Positions 17,044 to 25,865 are shown, numbered from the stretch's first letter. The stretch is DNA of 64,000 bases from an uncultured Poribacteria bacterium (GCA_951813545.1 OX638352.1:1984001-2048000); one strand, 5' to 3'. Numbers and translations are program-made. The notes: generated by a model from the letters alone, not told the origin.

Positions 17044-18061
17044 CTAAACACCATATTTTTTCAACTTCCTTTGTAACGTACGTATGCCAATTCCCAACAT
17101 ACTCGCGGTTTTTGTCCGATTCCCATCAAGCCATGCTAAAGTTTTAGAGATGAACGTTTCTTCCATCGCCTCAAGCGTCGTGCCCATAGGAAAGCTCATC
17201 TCTTGTTCATTTTCAGATGTAAGTAGTTTTTTAAGGGAATTTACGGGTCGTTTCTGACACATCCGAATCTCCTCGGGTAGATGTTCTGGTAACAGAATCT
17301 CCCCTTTGGCAAAGCAAGATCCCCTTTCAATAGCGTTTTCCAACTCCCGGACATTCCCGGGCCAAGAGTAACCTTCAAGGAGAGCCAATGCACTCGGTGC
17401 TATCTCGGAAACTTCCGAGTCACAGGACAGGCGATGTTTCTCAAGGAAGTAGACTACCAAATCCTCAATATCCTCCAGCCGTTCTGATAACGTCGGCAAA
17501 GAGATAGATGCCATATTCAACCGATAATAGAGGTCTTCACGAAACGTCTTATTTTCAACGGCTTGTGCAAGATCTCGGTTGGTAGCCGCTACGATCCGGA
17601 CATCTATCGCAATTGGTTTCTCGCCGCCGACGCGTTCAATCTCACCCGCCTCAATCGCACGCAACAACTTCGGTTGCATAGGAAGTGGCATCTCCCCGAT
17701 TTCATCAAGGAACAGCGTTCCCTTGTGCGCTCTCTGCAACCTACCAATATGCTGTGTCTCAGCACTTGTAAACGCGCCCTTCTCGTGTCCAAACAACTCA
17801 CTTTCAAATAAACTCTCCGATATCGCTGCACAGTTGCTCCGATATCGCTGCACAGTTGATAGAAACCATCGGCCCGGACCTGTCACTATTTTCGTGAAGG
17901 GCGCGAGCAACCATCTCCTTACCCGTTCCCGTTTTGCCAGAAATCAGAACTCTCAACGGTGTATTCGCGAGATTCTCAATTTGTTGCAGGACTTTAAAAA
18001 TCTGTGGACTCTTCCCGATGATTTCTCTGTAATCCCCACGCAAACTATCTCTCGTCAACAT
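17044..18061 (-). pseudogene. Sigma54-dependent activator (AAA+ and Fis-type HTH), broken by a tandem duplication
   Basis: The two halves together form a PspF-like enhancer-binding protein without an N-terminal receiver domain. Seen in order are SPQIFKVLQQIENLA, Walker [11 protein letters not shown], the sigma54 loop [11 protein letters not shown], Walker [24 protein letters not shown], the arginine-finger region [15 protein letters not shown], and a Fis-type helix-turn-helix [21 protein letters not shown] 22-bp tandem duplication at 17815-17858 shifts the frame inside [18 protein letters not shown]. Removing one copy restores a 331-residue protein. The loop reads GAFTSA instead of GAFTGA. 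As sequenced the AAA+ domain cannot be made, but loss of one copy would revert it. Confidence 0.88.
17815..17858. repeat. 22-bp tandem duplication inside the activator gene
   Basis: CTCCGATATCGCTGCACAGTTG occurs twice without a gap, at 17815-17836 and 17837-17858. Twenty-two is not a multiple of three, so the duplication alone explains the frameshift. Confidence 0.97.
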
Positions 18062-19341
18062 AATTTAAGATACTTTCTCCTATATAACTGCTGACTCCTT
18101 TTTCTCAACACGCCTGTGTAGGAGAGTTTCTAACCTCAATTGAGACAAGAAAACCTCAGAGCCAACCGAAAATAATGGCACTTCCGTTTAAAACAGTAGA
18201 TACCTGCCTGAAACGTTGTAAGGACCGGAGGCGGAAAGCGTTTCTTTGTTTTTAGGATTCACCCTAAAATCTTGCCGGTAGCGACTTGTGTTCAGTTATA
18301 ATAAAACCTATTTCATTATTTTTCAATAAAAAAAACAATAAAGTCTATACCTAACTATCAATATACAACATTTTCAGAAAAAAACAAATTATTTCCATAA
18401 AAATTGCGAATCTTGCGGAAATAAATTGAGACTTACGTGAGAGTGTTGAGACGTTAAAGTGGAGGTCTACTGAAGCGACTTGGGGCAAGCTCGTGGCTAT
18501 GAAAAAGTTCCCAAGGGGTCCCAAGTAAAGTCATTCTGGTGGGTGTACGGGTGTGGATGCACCGAATATATTGCCATCAACGCTTTATCTCACTCCGATG
18601 CGAGGCACTGCCCCTGAAAAGTCGTCTGCTTTGGAAGATTAAGCAACCTCATCGGGAGATAAAACGAGTTATGGGGATTGATAAATGCGAGGGCATCAGC
18701 CTTGTGTCTAACGCGATGACATCGTGTGTTGTTTGCGGGTAAGCTTAATGCCCGCAGCATGTGCAGCCGGTCAAACGATTTATCAACTCAAAAAAAGTTT
18801 ACTCGATGATTACATCCGACAACAATTTAGGAAACCTTCTATTTCTATCAATATTGCGTAAGTCCTATTAATAATGAAATGTCAACAAAACCTAAAGTTC
18901 GCTCCTTACGAGAAGAGAATCTCAACTTTAAAAATAAAAGGTTGCTGTTGAACTAAAATGGTGGTAAATGTAAGAAGAGGAAGGTGTATACAAAACAAAG
19001 GCGGAGACTCCTCACCCATAATCTTCAACTTGGTGTGTAGGTTGGATTAAAGGGATACTGGCAACTATCATATAGATAGTCAAAGGCACGCGAAACCGAA
19101 TATTACTACATTTGTATCAAGACAGGAATAACCCCAACTTCATATCACCCGAATCCAACAAGAGGTATTTGGGACCATTCGGTCCTTTTTAGATAGAAAT
19201 TATAGTTATGGAAAAGCACCCGTTGTTTCATGTTCAATATAATTTTACTTCTACTCATTCAACCCAACCTACCATGGGGTTTTTTAAGGAAAAATACAGT
19301 GTCGAGCGAAGTAAGAAAGCAATTTCTTCTGTTGGGTAAAC
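18062..19341. other. Gene-poor region of 1.28 kb
   Basis: I find no convincing coding gene or tRNA here. The stretch from 18290 to 18430 is A/T-rich and may hold the activator promoter. An open frame on the plus strand at 18539-18742 has no recognisable sequence. A small terminator-like hairpin lies at 19172-19190 on the plus strand. An untranslated RNA or an eroded mobile element is possible, but nothing identifies either. Confidence 0.5.
19172..19190 (+). terminator. Possible short terminator
   Basis: GGACC (19172-19176) pairs with GGTCC (19181-19185) across a 4-base loop and is followed by TTTTT. No plus-strand gene that it would serve is recognised upstream. Confidence 0.4.
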
Positions 19342-20295
19342 CTAAAAGTGGTTCACCCAGGCTATAAACATAGCTTCATCGAAAGAATACCACAGGATCA
19401 AACCTGTAAGATCCGGCTCTTGAAGTGCAAGCATGATGAGCCCATCGTCGATACCGTATGTGTTAAAAAAGCCGCGTACCTTTTTCTTATCTGCTTCTCC
19501 CGCGTTTTTAATAAATTCTTTATATCGATTCTCAAAAACATTATAAGCATCAATTCCATGTTCGTTGTGGAAGATCCACTTCTTTATTGTATCCTTGGTA
19601 AATTCATGAAGCGGTGTGTCAATAAAAGGTCCGTCTATGAAGTGTTGTGGTTGTGGTATTTTCGGTATGTTAGGTGGGTCACCGGGTTCCCTTGCACAAA
19701 ACATAGCCAGACCGTTATAAATTGTTAAAGAGCCTTTGCCTTCTAAAACGATTTTATGCAGATATGCGAAATCGCTTGACTCAGGGTTCTCAAGGAAACC
19801 GTCAAATAGCGGACGGTACTGTTCGATTGGTATTGGTGGCATCGCCATTCTCCAGAACTCATCCAAAGTCTCAAAATGCGGTTCTCTGTCAAAGGTCTGC
19901 CTGAGATACTCTCTATAGATTTGAGAATCTATGAGGATTCGGAGGATTCGGAAGTTATCTTCCAAAGCGGTCCCTTGGAACAGCTGCCGGAGTTGCGAGA
20001 GTTCCGCGAATTTTTCTTTCTGTATTGGTGCAGGTGTTGGTGGGCGGATGGTATCGTTTTCTGAATAGGTTTGTACCATGCATTCCGGAGCATATCTATG
20101 GATACTCGCCCATTTTTGCAATTCTGCGGCTCGTTGGACTCCGGCACCGCCTGTTAGCCCAAAGGTTTCAGTTTCTTCAAGTGTTTCAGTTTCTTCAGGT
20201 GTTAAGGTTTCTTGCGTTTTTTCGGTACAACTGAAAAAAGAGAAAAGACTAAGAAGTAGAACGACGGTCAATAGCGTAATTTGAAAAAGTCTCAT
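19342..20295 (-). CDS. Lipoprotein of unknown function
   Basis: The 317-residue protein has a lipoprotein signal peptide ending in FSFFSC, so the mature protein starts at a lipidated cysteine. A low-complexity linker rich in Glu and Thr follows, then a mostly helical domain without a family I recognise. Its start codon overlaps the stop of the upstream gene by four bases (ATGA), and an AAGGAG site lies inside that gene. The two are therefore translationally coupled and probably work together at the cell envelope. The direct repeat in the linker (EETETLEETETF) shows as short repeats at 20160-20205. Confidence 0.75.
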   Translation of the reverse strand: MRLFQITLLTVVLLLSLFSFFSCTEKTQETLTPEETETLEETETFGLTGGAGVQRAAELQKWASIHRYAPECMVQTYSENDTIRPPTPAPIQKEKFAELSQLRQLFQGTALEDNFRILRILIDSQIYREYLRQTFDREPHFETLDEFWRMAMPPIPIEQYRPLFDGFLENPESSDFAYLHKIVLEGKGSLTIYNGLAMFCAREPGDPPNIPKIPQPQHFIDGPFIDTPLHEFTKDTIKKWIFHNEHGIDAYNVFENRYKEFIKNAGEADKKKVRGFFNTYGIDDGLIMLALQEPDLTGLILWYSFDEAMFIAWVNHF

Positions 20296-21494
20296 TTTGC
20301 CTCTCCTTTATGTGAAATTCTATCGCGATAGCCGTGCCTTTTAAGGAACTCGAGGAGTTCCTGATCTTCTTCTGAAAGCCTGCGAAGTCCGTCTTTAAAA
20401 TCACCTAGATTCAGAGTTTGCGTGGCATGCTGGAGTCGCTCTGGTGAAAACCGCCCGTCAAGAGCATTTTCAGTTTGTGCATCAGAAAGGGTGTATTTTG
20501 GAAATTCCGCTGGGAACTCTTCGGCTAAGAATTTTTCAAATTCAATGAGTGCCTCGTCACTAAGTGACTCTAAGAATCGATGAAAATCGCCGCTCGTGCG
20601 TGGAATGGGTTCATGTAATTCGTTTAGGTGCCCTTCGGCGAATTTTTCTTCAGTTTGTGGTGTGTCTTCAGTAGTCAAGGGCCATGTTTCTGTCGGTGCA
20701 GCCTCGTCCTGTGGGGGAAACGTTGTCGTTCCAAACACATTCTCAAAGGTAACAGGTGGAGGTGGTTCTGCAAGGTGCTCTCCGTCATCATCAATATAAA
20801 TGATTTCATACCCCTTTGGATGGATTCCTTGATAGAGGAGTGCGGTTTGTTGGGCTTCATCAAGAGATTCTCCCAAAAAAACTGCCCCGTTGCTTTTTCT
20901 TTTTATATAGACACGACCTGGTATAGTTGGAAGGAATGTTCGCTTCTCGGGTCCTGTAAAGAACCCACCGTCTACTCTCGGATTTGCTTGTATCGCTGCA
21001 CGAAATTGTTCGTATTCCCAAATCTTTCTTTCAATGAAAGCTCCCTTAAATGTTTTCCAATCGGTAGTAGGTGGCAGCCCAAAAACATCGGATGTCCACA
21101 TTTCAGGTTGGTTTTCAAGTTCGACTAATGCTCTTCGCGCTGCCATATATCCGGAATAATCGTCATAACTTTCGATGACAATACCCTTTTCAAGGAGCAT
21201 CTGAAGCCATTCACGTTGCGGGTATTTTTCATCCACTCGAGAATCTGCAGCTATCCAAGAGAATGCCTCTAGTAGAGCCTCAATGGTTTGGGGGCCGTTG
21301 TACGGTTCTGACGGATTGATTTCTATTGTTGAATGGTGTTGTAGTGTCCCAGTGTTCCTATTCTCTACAGAGGGTTCTAATGTGTTTTTTATCTGGTCGA
21401 CTTTTCCTTGCTGTGTTTGCAAAGGGGTCCGGATAAAAAGGACGCAGATACATCCCAAAAGTATAATTGCCCAAAGTACCATTTTACGTGTCAT
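20292..21494 (-). CDS. Membrane-anchored or secreted protein of unknown function
   Basis: The roughly 400-residue protein begins at an ATG with an AAGGG site and has one N-terminal hydrophobic helix (MVLWAIILLGCICVLF) that could be a signal peptide or anchor. The rest is hydrophilic, with a proline- and glutamate-rich middle (residues about 235-300) and a helical C-terminus (SEEDQELLEFLKRHGY). A stretch near FFTGPEKRTFLPTIPGRVYI may form a small beta domain. No known family is recognised. It overlaps the downstream lipoprotein gene by 4 bases, so the pair forms an operon. An earlier in-frame start at 21527 lacks a ribosome-binding site. Confidence 0.7.
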   Translation of the reverse strand: MTRKMVLWAIILLGCICVLFIRTPLQTQQGKVDQIKNTLEPSVENRNTGTLQHHSTIEINPSEPYNGPQTIEALLEAFSWIAADSRVDEKYPQREWLQMLLEKGIVIESYDDYSGYMAARRALVELENQPEMWTSDVFGLPPTTDWKTFKGAFIERKIWEYEQFRAAIQANPRVDGGFFTGPEKRTFLPTIPGRVYIKRKSNGAVFLGESLDEAQQTALLYQGIHPKGYEIIYIDDDGEHLAEPPPPVTFENVFGTTTFPPQDEAAPTETWPLTTEDTPQTEEKFAEGHLNELHEPIPRTSGDFHRFLESLSDEALIEFEKFLAEEFPAEFPKYTLSDAQTENALDGRFSPERLQHATQTLNLGDFKDGLRRLSEEDQELLEFLKRHGYRDRISHKGEAK

Positions 21495-21651
21495 AAGATT
21501 CCCTTTGATTAGTAAAACCAAGTTCAATAATAGTATCCAGGTCGTTACCTAAAAGATTTTCGGCGTTCAGTCCGTGTTTTCTCTGCTTGAAAACCATGGG
21601 ATTTTCTCTTATTCTAAAGCCATAAAGTGCCAATTTAGGTTTATTGCACAA

Positions 21652-21697
21652 GTTCTATGAAATTTAGGAACTAAATTTCCCTAAATTTTCATAGAAC
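21652..21697. repeat. Long intergenic hairpin
   Basis: GTTCTATGAAATTTAGG (21652-21668) pairs with CCTAAATTTTCATAGAAC (21680-21697) with a single bulged base. No T-run follows on either strand, so it is not a standard terminator. It may process or stabilise the mRNA of the gene at 21711-22133. Confidence 0.6.
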
Positions 21698-21710
21698 CTG
21701 CTTTTATGGA

Positions 21711-22133
21711 CTAATAAAACGTCCCAGAACCACTTGTAGAATAGGGCTGATCATCTCTAACGTTTGTAGACACGGAACGAGAATCACCTCTCCTAAACTT
21801 GTGTACCACTGTTCCATCTGCATGACGATAAGCATAGACTTTCGCCCACATACTTCCTGAACTTGAGAGGGGTTTTCTACCTTCTACATTAATTGAAACT
21901 GATGCCCACCCACTATAGGCGTGTACCGGAGTATTTTGAAGATCGTAATACTCCGGAGTAGCTGCTACTCCGACATTAGACCAAATGTGAAGGTCATCAT
22001 TGTCGTCTTCTATTACAGTACTGTATGAACCTACTGCGACATACACACCAGCAATACTATGATAGGCAAGAGAAACAATGATAAGAAAGACTACGACGAT
22101 GAATGTCGTAATGACCCGTTTTGATTTTTTCAT
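21711..22133 (-). CDS. Small secreted protein, paralogous to the next gene
   Basis: The 140-residue protein has an N-terminal signal/anchor helix (VITTFIVVVFLIIVSLAYH). The mature part is predicted to be beta-rich with repeated Ser/Thr/Tyr, including HAYSGWASVSINVEG and SMWAKVYAYRHADG. The ATG at 22133 has a GAGGTG site, and longer in-frame starts have none. Its architecture and the motifs WA(K/R)VY and RS(V/A)... followed by a glycine-serine C-terminus resemble the neighbouring gene at 22335-22712, so the two look like diverged paralogues. Function is unknown. Confidence 0.7.
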   Translation of the reverse strand: MKKSKRVITTFIVVVFLIIVSLAYHSIAGVYVAVGSYSTVIEDDNDDLHIWSNVGVAATPEYYDLQNTPVHAYSGWASVSINVEGRKPLSSSGSMWAKVYAYRHADGTVVHKFRRGDSRSVSTNVRDDQPYSTSGSGTFY

Positions 22134-22334
22134 AAAAAGCACCTCAATCCGTAAATAGAGAGGATAGAACTTTTGTATCCTTAAACCCTTTGTTAACCAG
22201 GTTGGAAGATTAGAGTAAAGGTCCTTTTCTATCCCACCATCCTTCCAACCATCCATCCAAACCATGCTTACAGGAGGGGCGGAGTATAAGTTCTAAACTT
22301 AATTGCGTTAGTCCGGAAGGACTTTACCTCCTTC

Positions 22335-22712
22335 TTAAATGTGCCCTGATGCTGTTGCACCATGTGTTACTGCTGGTGCTGGTCCGGACACTCGAGCACT
22401 GCGTTCCCGGACTGTATAGGACCCATTCCATCCAGAAGAATAGACTCTAGCCCAAATGGGTCCATCGTCCCGTAAATTGGCTTCGTTAACCCACACTAGA
22501 CAATCGCCGAACCCTGTGTAGTACCCTGGAGGAGTCGAGACATTAACTCGAACGTCATTTAGGGCAACAGCTTCGGTGGTTGTTTCGGTGACTGTTACAT
22601 GGTCGTGGTTCCAACAGTAAACGCCGTCATCCGCCTGTGCGAGGTATAACAGAATACCAGCCAATAGGATTACAACGAGGGATGTAATTCTTACTATTCT
22701 TTGAAGTTTCAT
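22335..22712 (-). CDS. Small secreted protein behind a sigma54 promoter
   Basis: The 125-residue protein has a signal peptide (IVRITSLVVILLAGILLYLAQA) and a beta-rich mature region. That region has two cysteines (YCWNHDH and GDCLVWVNEA) that could form a disulfide, and the WARVYSSGWNG motif shared with its downstream neighbour. No family is recognised. A perfect sigma54 promoter lies about 150 bases upstream, so expression should depend on RpoN and an enhancer-binding activator such as the broken one at 17044-18061. That regulatory pairing is inference from proximity. Confidence 0.72.
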   Translation of the reverse strand: MKLQRIVRITSLVVILLAGILLYLAQADDGVYCWNHDHVTVTETTTEAVALNDVRVNVSTPPGYYTGFGDCLVWVNEANLRDDGPIWARVYSSGWNGSYTVRERSARVSGPAPAVTHGATASGHI

Positions 22713-22859
22713 TCTAAATTTCCCTTCTCGTCTGTCACTCCTGCCGAGGGACAGGTTGTTATGCTTCTGCTCAAGTAAAACCGAATCTCAATGAGCTACG
22801 ATTTATGTGCTGCACCCGAAATCCTTCGATTTCATACCGTATTATAGTGTAGCAAGTGT

Positions 22860-22876
22860 AGCAATTACCGTGCCAA
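22860..22876 (-). promoter_or_regulatory. Sigma54 (RpoN) promoter
   Basis: On the minus strand the sequence TTGGCACGGTAATTGCT has the exact -24 (TGGCACG) and -12 (TTGCT) elements at canonical spacing. It points to the secreted-protein gene starting at 22712. A second, imperfect -24-like element (TTGGCAC, 21629-21635 on the minus strand) upstream of the gene starting at 21494 has wrong -12 spacing. The rest of 22713-23040 shows nothing else. Confidence 0.75.
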
Positions 22877-23040
22877 TTGTTAAAACCCTACAAACATTGG
22901 ATCCACACCCCTTCTGAACCCCGTCATTTTGGCGTATACGTCTTATTGACGCGTCATTTTGACGGAACTCCCCCACCTTCTGTCCAACCACCTCAAATAC
23001 TTGAGTTGTCGGCGAAACTGATTTGTCTCAACAGGTTTTC

Positions 23041-24015
23041 TTACTTTAAGTCCGGCTGCTTGAGTTTTCCCCAGAGCGTGGTCAATCGGTTGGTAGGTTC
23101 CACAGCATACGCAACATCAGTCCGGGTCCAATCAAATAACCACACACCCTTGTCATACTCATCCAAGAATTCTTCATGGGGACCTCCGTTGATAGGTGCT
23201 GCGAGGTTGCGATATGTCCCGTCCCATCTTATTGTGTAAACGACGTACTGTCCATCAGGTGACCATTTGAGGTTAAAGGAGCCTACCTGGGCTTCTTGAA
23301 TTTCTATAGTTTTCAAGTTTGGTCGGCCGGTAAGTGAGACAATGCTAATTTTATCCGTATTTGCCCAACGCCTGTGTATAAAAGCGAGGTATCTCCCATC
23401 TGGCGAGAAGGTGGGGGAACCACCATCTCTGCTTATCTGTAAAACCTCCTGGGTTAAGATATTGAAGATACAAACGCCGTCGGAAGTACTATAGACGATA
23501 TGTTTTCCGTTCGGTGACCATTCTACAGTATACGCCTCACCCTCTTTTACCAGGTGGACTTTCGGTCGCAATTTCTTTAATTCATGTTTTGGAATGAGAT
23601 ATATCCCAGTCGCCGGTGCCGGTCCTGTCCGCTCGTGTGTGAAGACAATATCACCGTTTTGTGAGATGTCGAGCCCCCAAATAAGACTAAATTGCTGACG
23701 TGTAAGGTCTCGCGCTTTTGGAAAACCAGCGTTTTTATCAAAAAGGTAGATGTCGTTACCAAACATTAGTTGATCGTGCGAAGTGGTCGTGACGACGAGG
23801 TTCCCATTTGTTTGTACGGCGAGTCCTTCTGGCGAAAATCCCAGGTTAAAAAATGGTCCATCATCGCGTGCTTTTTCCACGTTGGTGACCCAGAGTTCGT
23901 TGAATGCATCAATTGGGGGTGCAAAGATGACTTCCCCGGTGAGTTTCGCCTGTGCTGTTGTAAACGGAAGCAGGAAAGTCAGACATAAACAGAGGAATTT
24001 GAAAAAGGGTTTCAT
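23041..24015 (-). CDS. Exported TolB-like beta-propeller protein
   Basis: The 324-residue protein starts with a signal peptide ending AQA. At least four WD40-like PD40/TolB blades follow, visible as repeated SPDG/SPNG motifs: FSPEGLAVQTNGNLV, WSPNGKHIVYSTSDG, FSPDGRYLAFIHRR and WSPDGQYVVYTIRWDG. Such propellers act as protein- or glycan-binding scaffolds in the periplasm. The ATG at 24015 is chosen for its AGGAG site. An in-frame start 39 bases earlier lacks one. The partner is unknown and the gene seems monocistronic. Confidence 0.85.
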   Translation of the reverse strand: MKPFFKFLCLCLTFLLPFTTAQAKLTGEVIFAPPIDAFNELWVTNVEKARDDGPFFNLGFSPEGLAVQTNGNLVVTTTSHDQLMFGNDIYLFDKNAGFPKARDLTRQQFSLIWGLDISQNGDIVFTHERTGPAPATGIYLIPKHELKKLRPKVHLVKEGEAYTVEWSPNGKHIVYSTSDGVCIFNILTQEVLQISRDGGSPTFSPDGRYLAFIHRRWANTDKISIVSLTGRPNLKTIEIQEAQVGSFNLKWSPDGQYVVYTIRWDGTYRNLAAPINGGPHEEFLDEYDKGVWLFDWTRTDVAYAVEPTNRLTTLWGKLKQPDLK

Positions 24016-24103
24016 GATTACTCCTACTGGGCAGTGAGAGCACACTGTTGGCACCGCTGAAAAGATTTCTTACGGTCTCATTTCCATTTGAAATTCACCT
24101 AAG

Positions 24104-24874
24104 TCAAATGTTTGAGTGCGACTGACACCCATCAACGTTCACACAGGCACCCGTTACAAGGCTTGCACGCTCCGATGCAAGAAAGACAACAACATTCGCG
24201 ACTTCTTCCGGCTTCCCGAATCTGCCAAGTGGCATATCGGTTTTCACAAAAGCTTCCATCGCCTCTGGATCCGCCGCCATCCGGCGCGCCCAACCGCCAC
24301 CCGGAAAGAGGATCGAACCGGGAGCGACGCTATTCACACGAATATTGTCCGGTGCGAGTTCTTTTGCCAACGACTTTGTCATACTGATCTCAGCGGCTTT
24401 CGAGGCATTATAAGTGATGTGTCCGCCACCTTCTCGACCATAGATAGACGTTATCATCAGAATCACACCACCGCCCTGCTTTTTCATCTCAGGGATAGCG
24501 AGTCGGTTAACCCGTGCCCCAGAAACTAAGTTCAGATCGAGAATCTCATGCCATTCGGTATCCGAAATCTCTTCTAAAGGCGTCCACCGACTGCCACCGA
24601 CGTTGTTCACAACGACATCAATTCCACCATAAGTTTCCACGGTTTCTGTTATGAACGCGTCAACTTGTTCGCCATCTGTAACATCTGTGAGTTTGGCGGA
24701 GACTTCCGCGCCTTTCGCTGTGAGTTCATCGGTTACGCTTTGGAGTGTATCTTCGGTTCTGCCACAGATGCTCAGCCGTGCGCCCTCTTCAGCGAATCCG
24801 TGTGCGATGGCGCGTCCGATACCACGGCTCGCACCTGTTACAACGACCACTTTGCCTTTTAGTCCTAAATCCAT
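24104..24874 (-). CDS. Short-chain dehydrogenase/reductase (SDR)
   Basis: The 256-residue protein is a classical SDR. It has the cofactor motif TGASRGIGRAIAHGF, NNVGG in place of NNAG, a catalytic serine in ITSIYGREGG, the active-site YNASK, and the C-terminal family stretch VAPGSILFPGGGW. A basic residue after the glycine motif (CGRT) suggests NADP(H). Such enzymes oxidise or reduce alcohols and ketones, and the FabG-like overall shape does not define a substrate. The ATG at 24874 has a GAGG site. The gene stands alone between the propeller gene and a repeat-rich gap. Confidence 0.93.
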   Translation of the reverse strand: MDLGLKGKVVVVTGASRGIGRAIAHGFAEEGARLSICGRTEDTLQSVTDELTAKGAEVSAKLTDVTDGEQVDAFITETVETYGGIDVVVNNVGGSRWTPLEEISDTEWHEILDLNLVSGARVNRLAIPEMKKQGGGVILMITSIYGREGGGHITYNASKAAEISMTKSLAKELAPDNIRVNSVAPGSILFPGGGWARRMAADPEAMEAFVKTDMPLGRFGKPEEVANVVVFLASERASLVTGACVNVDGCQSHSNI

Positions 24875-25012
24875 TAGAATCCTCGTATTTTCTTGTAGTA
24901 TGGGTTTGTATAGTAACATCCTAATATATCTATGTTGTTATTATACTCAATAAACTTGAAAATATCAACGGGATAGTTTTCAGTCTTCGGTTCCCGGTTT
25001 TCAGTTATAAGA

Positions 25013-25202
25013 GGCGAGGATAATGAAGATTAATTTTTTAATTCGGTAATTTTTAGGGAAGTCCGGTGCCCCTTCCCAGTAAAGGGTGGGGACCCCGGTT
25101 AGGAAACCGCACCTACCGGCCCCCTCCCCAGTAACGGGCGGGGACCCCGGGAAAAAATATAGAATTACCGAAATATTTTCTTAAACTTCATCAATCCTCG
25201 CC
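25013..25202. repeat. MITE-like palindromic element
   Basis: The 190-bp element has imperfect terminal inverted repeats of about 40 bp. Both ends read GGCGAGGAT...ATGAAG...TTCGGTAATT when taken inward. Two tandem G/C-rich internal repeats, each with CCCAGTAA then GGGGACCCCGG, start near 25068 and 25120 and can fold by themselves. No open frame is inside, so it would depend on a transposase elsewhere if mobile. It sits in the 532-bp gap before the ferredoxin gene, whose remaining part holds a hairpin (25255-25293) and the ferredoxin promoter. Confidence 0.7.
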
Positions 25203-25254
25203 AGCAGTAGTGAGAGTAGTATACGGAGGCGAGAATACTAGAGGAAACACCCAA

Positions 25255-25293
25255 GCAAAAACACCGTCGCCAGCAATGGTGAGGGTGTTTTGC
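25255..25293. repeat. Hairpin upstream of the ferredoxin promoter
   Basis: GCAAAAACACC pairs with GGTGTTTTGC with one bulge. The loop contains GTCGCCAGCAATGGTGA, a relative of CTCGCCAGCAGTAGTGA at 25198-25214, so two related units lie in tandem. It may be a terminator relic or part of the repeat family. Confidence 0.45.
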
Positions 25294-25322
25294 CTAATGA
25301 CTCCATTAAAATAAAAACACAC

Positions 25323-25351
25323 TTGACAATTTACAAAGCTTATGGTAAAAT
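25323..25351 (+). promoter_or_regulatory. Promoter of the ferredoxin-gmk-coaBC-rsmA run
   Basis: TTGACA (25323-25328) and TAAAAT (25346-25351) are spaced by 17 bases. The ferredoxin ATG lies 55 bases downstream. Confidence 0.7.
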
Positions 25352-25406
25352 ATATGTGTTGAAGATAATAGAAAGATTCCGTCCGATTTAAAAATAGGAA
25401 AAACTC

Positions 25407-25865
25407 ATGGCATACTACATCACTGACGAGTGTATTGGGTGTATGGCGTGTTTAACCAATTGCCCGGTTGACGCAATCACGGGTGACAGGAACATGTTGC
25501 ACATCATCGATCCAGACGTTTGTATCGATTGCAGTGCGTGCGGAATGGTCTGCCCCGTTGAAGCGATACGGGACCAGTTTGGTGAGGTGTGCAAGTTTAT
25601 CCGCCGCCCAACGCACCGACCCATTGCCGTCATCTACGAAGAGCTCTGCTCGGGATGCGATTTCTGCGTTCACATCTGCCCCTGGGAGTGCTTAGAACTC
25701 AAGGACCCGGATACCGGTGAACACGCCGAAAGCTTCTTCGGCATCTGCGAATTGGTTAAACCGAAGGATTGTGTCGGATGCAAGTTATGCGAAGAAGTCT
25801 GTATCAAAGACGCTATTCGCATTGAATCACCTGTGCTCGTAGAGTTAGACGAAGCCGCAGATTAA
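25407..25865 (+). CDS. Four-cluster 4Fe-4S polyferredoxin
   Basis: The 152-residue protein consists of two fused 2[4Fe-4S] ferredoxin modules. Cysteine quartets start at residues 9 (CIGCMACLTNCP), 39 (CIDCSACGMVCP), 81 (CSGCDFCVHICP) and 122 (CVGCKLCEEVC), sixteen ligands in all. Extra cysteines at 62, 95 and 114 are not part of the pattern. It would act as a soluble low-potential electron carrier in the cytoplasm. Its redox partner is not in the window, and the neighbouring genes (gmk, coaBC, rsmA) are unrelated housekeeping genes. The final motif lacks the usual proline after the fourth cysteine. Confidence 0.9.
   Translation: MAYYITDECIGCMACLTNCPVDAITGDRNMLHIIDPDVCIDCSACGMVCPVEAIRDQFGEVCKFIRRPTHRPIAVIYEELCSGCDFCVHICPWECLELKDPDTGEHAESFFGICELVKPKDCVGCKLCEEVCIKDAIRIESPVLVELDEAAD

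Noticed and set aside
18176..18190. Sigma54 promoter near the broken activator (TGGCACTTCCGTTTA)
   Set aside because: The -24 part fits but the -12 part lacks the GC, and no plus-strand gene follows.
18539..18742. Plus-strand open frame of 67 codons with a CVVCG end
   Set aside because: No start signal, no family and an implausible residue mix. I kept the region as gene-poor.
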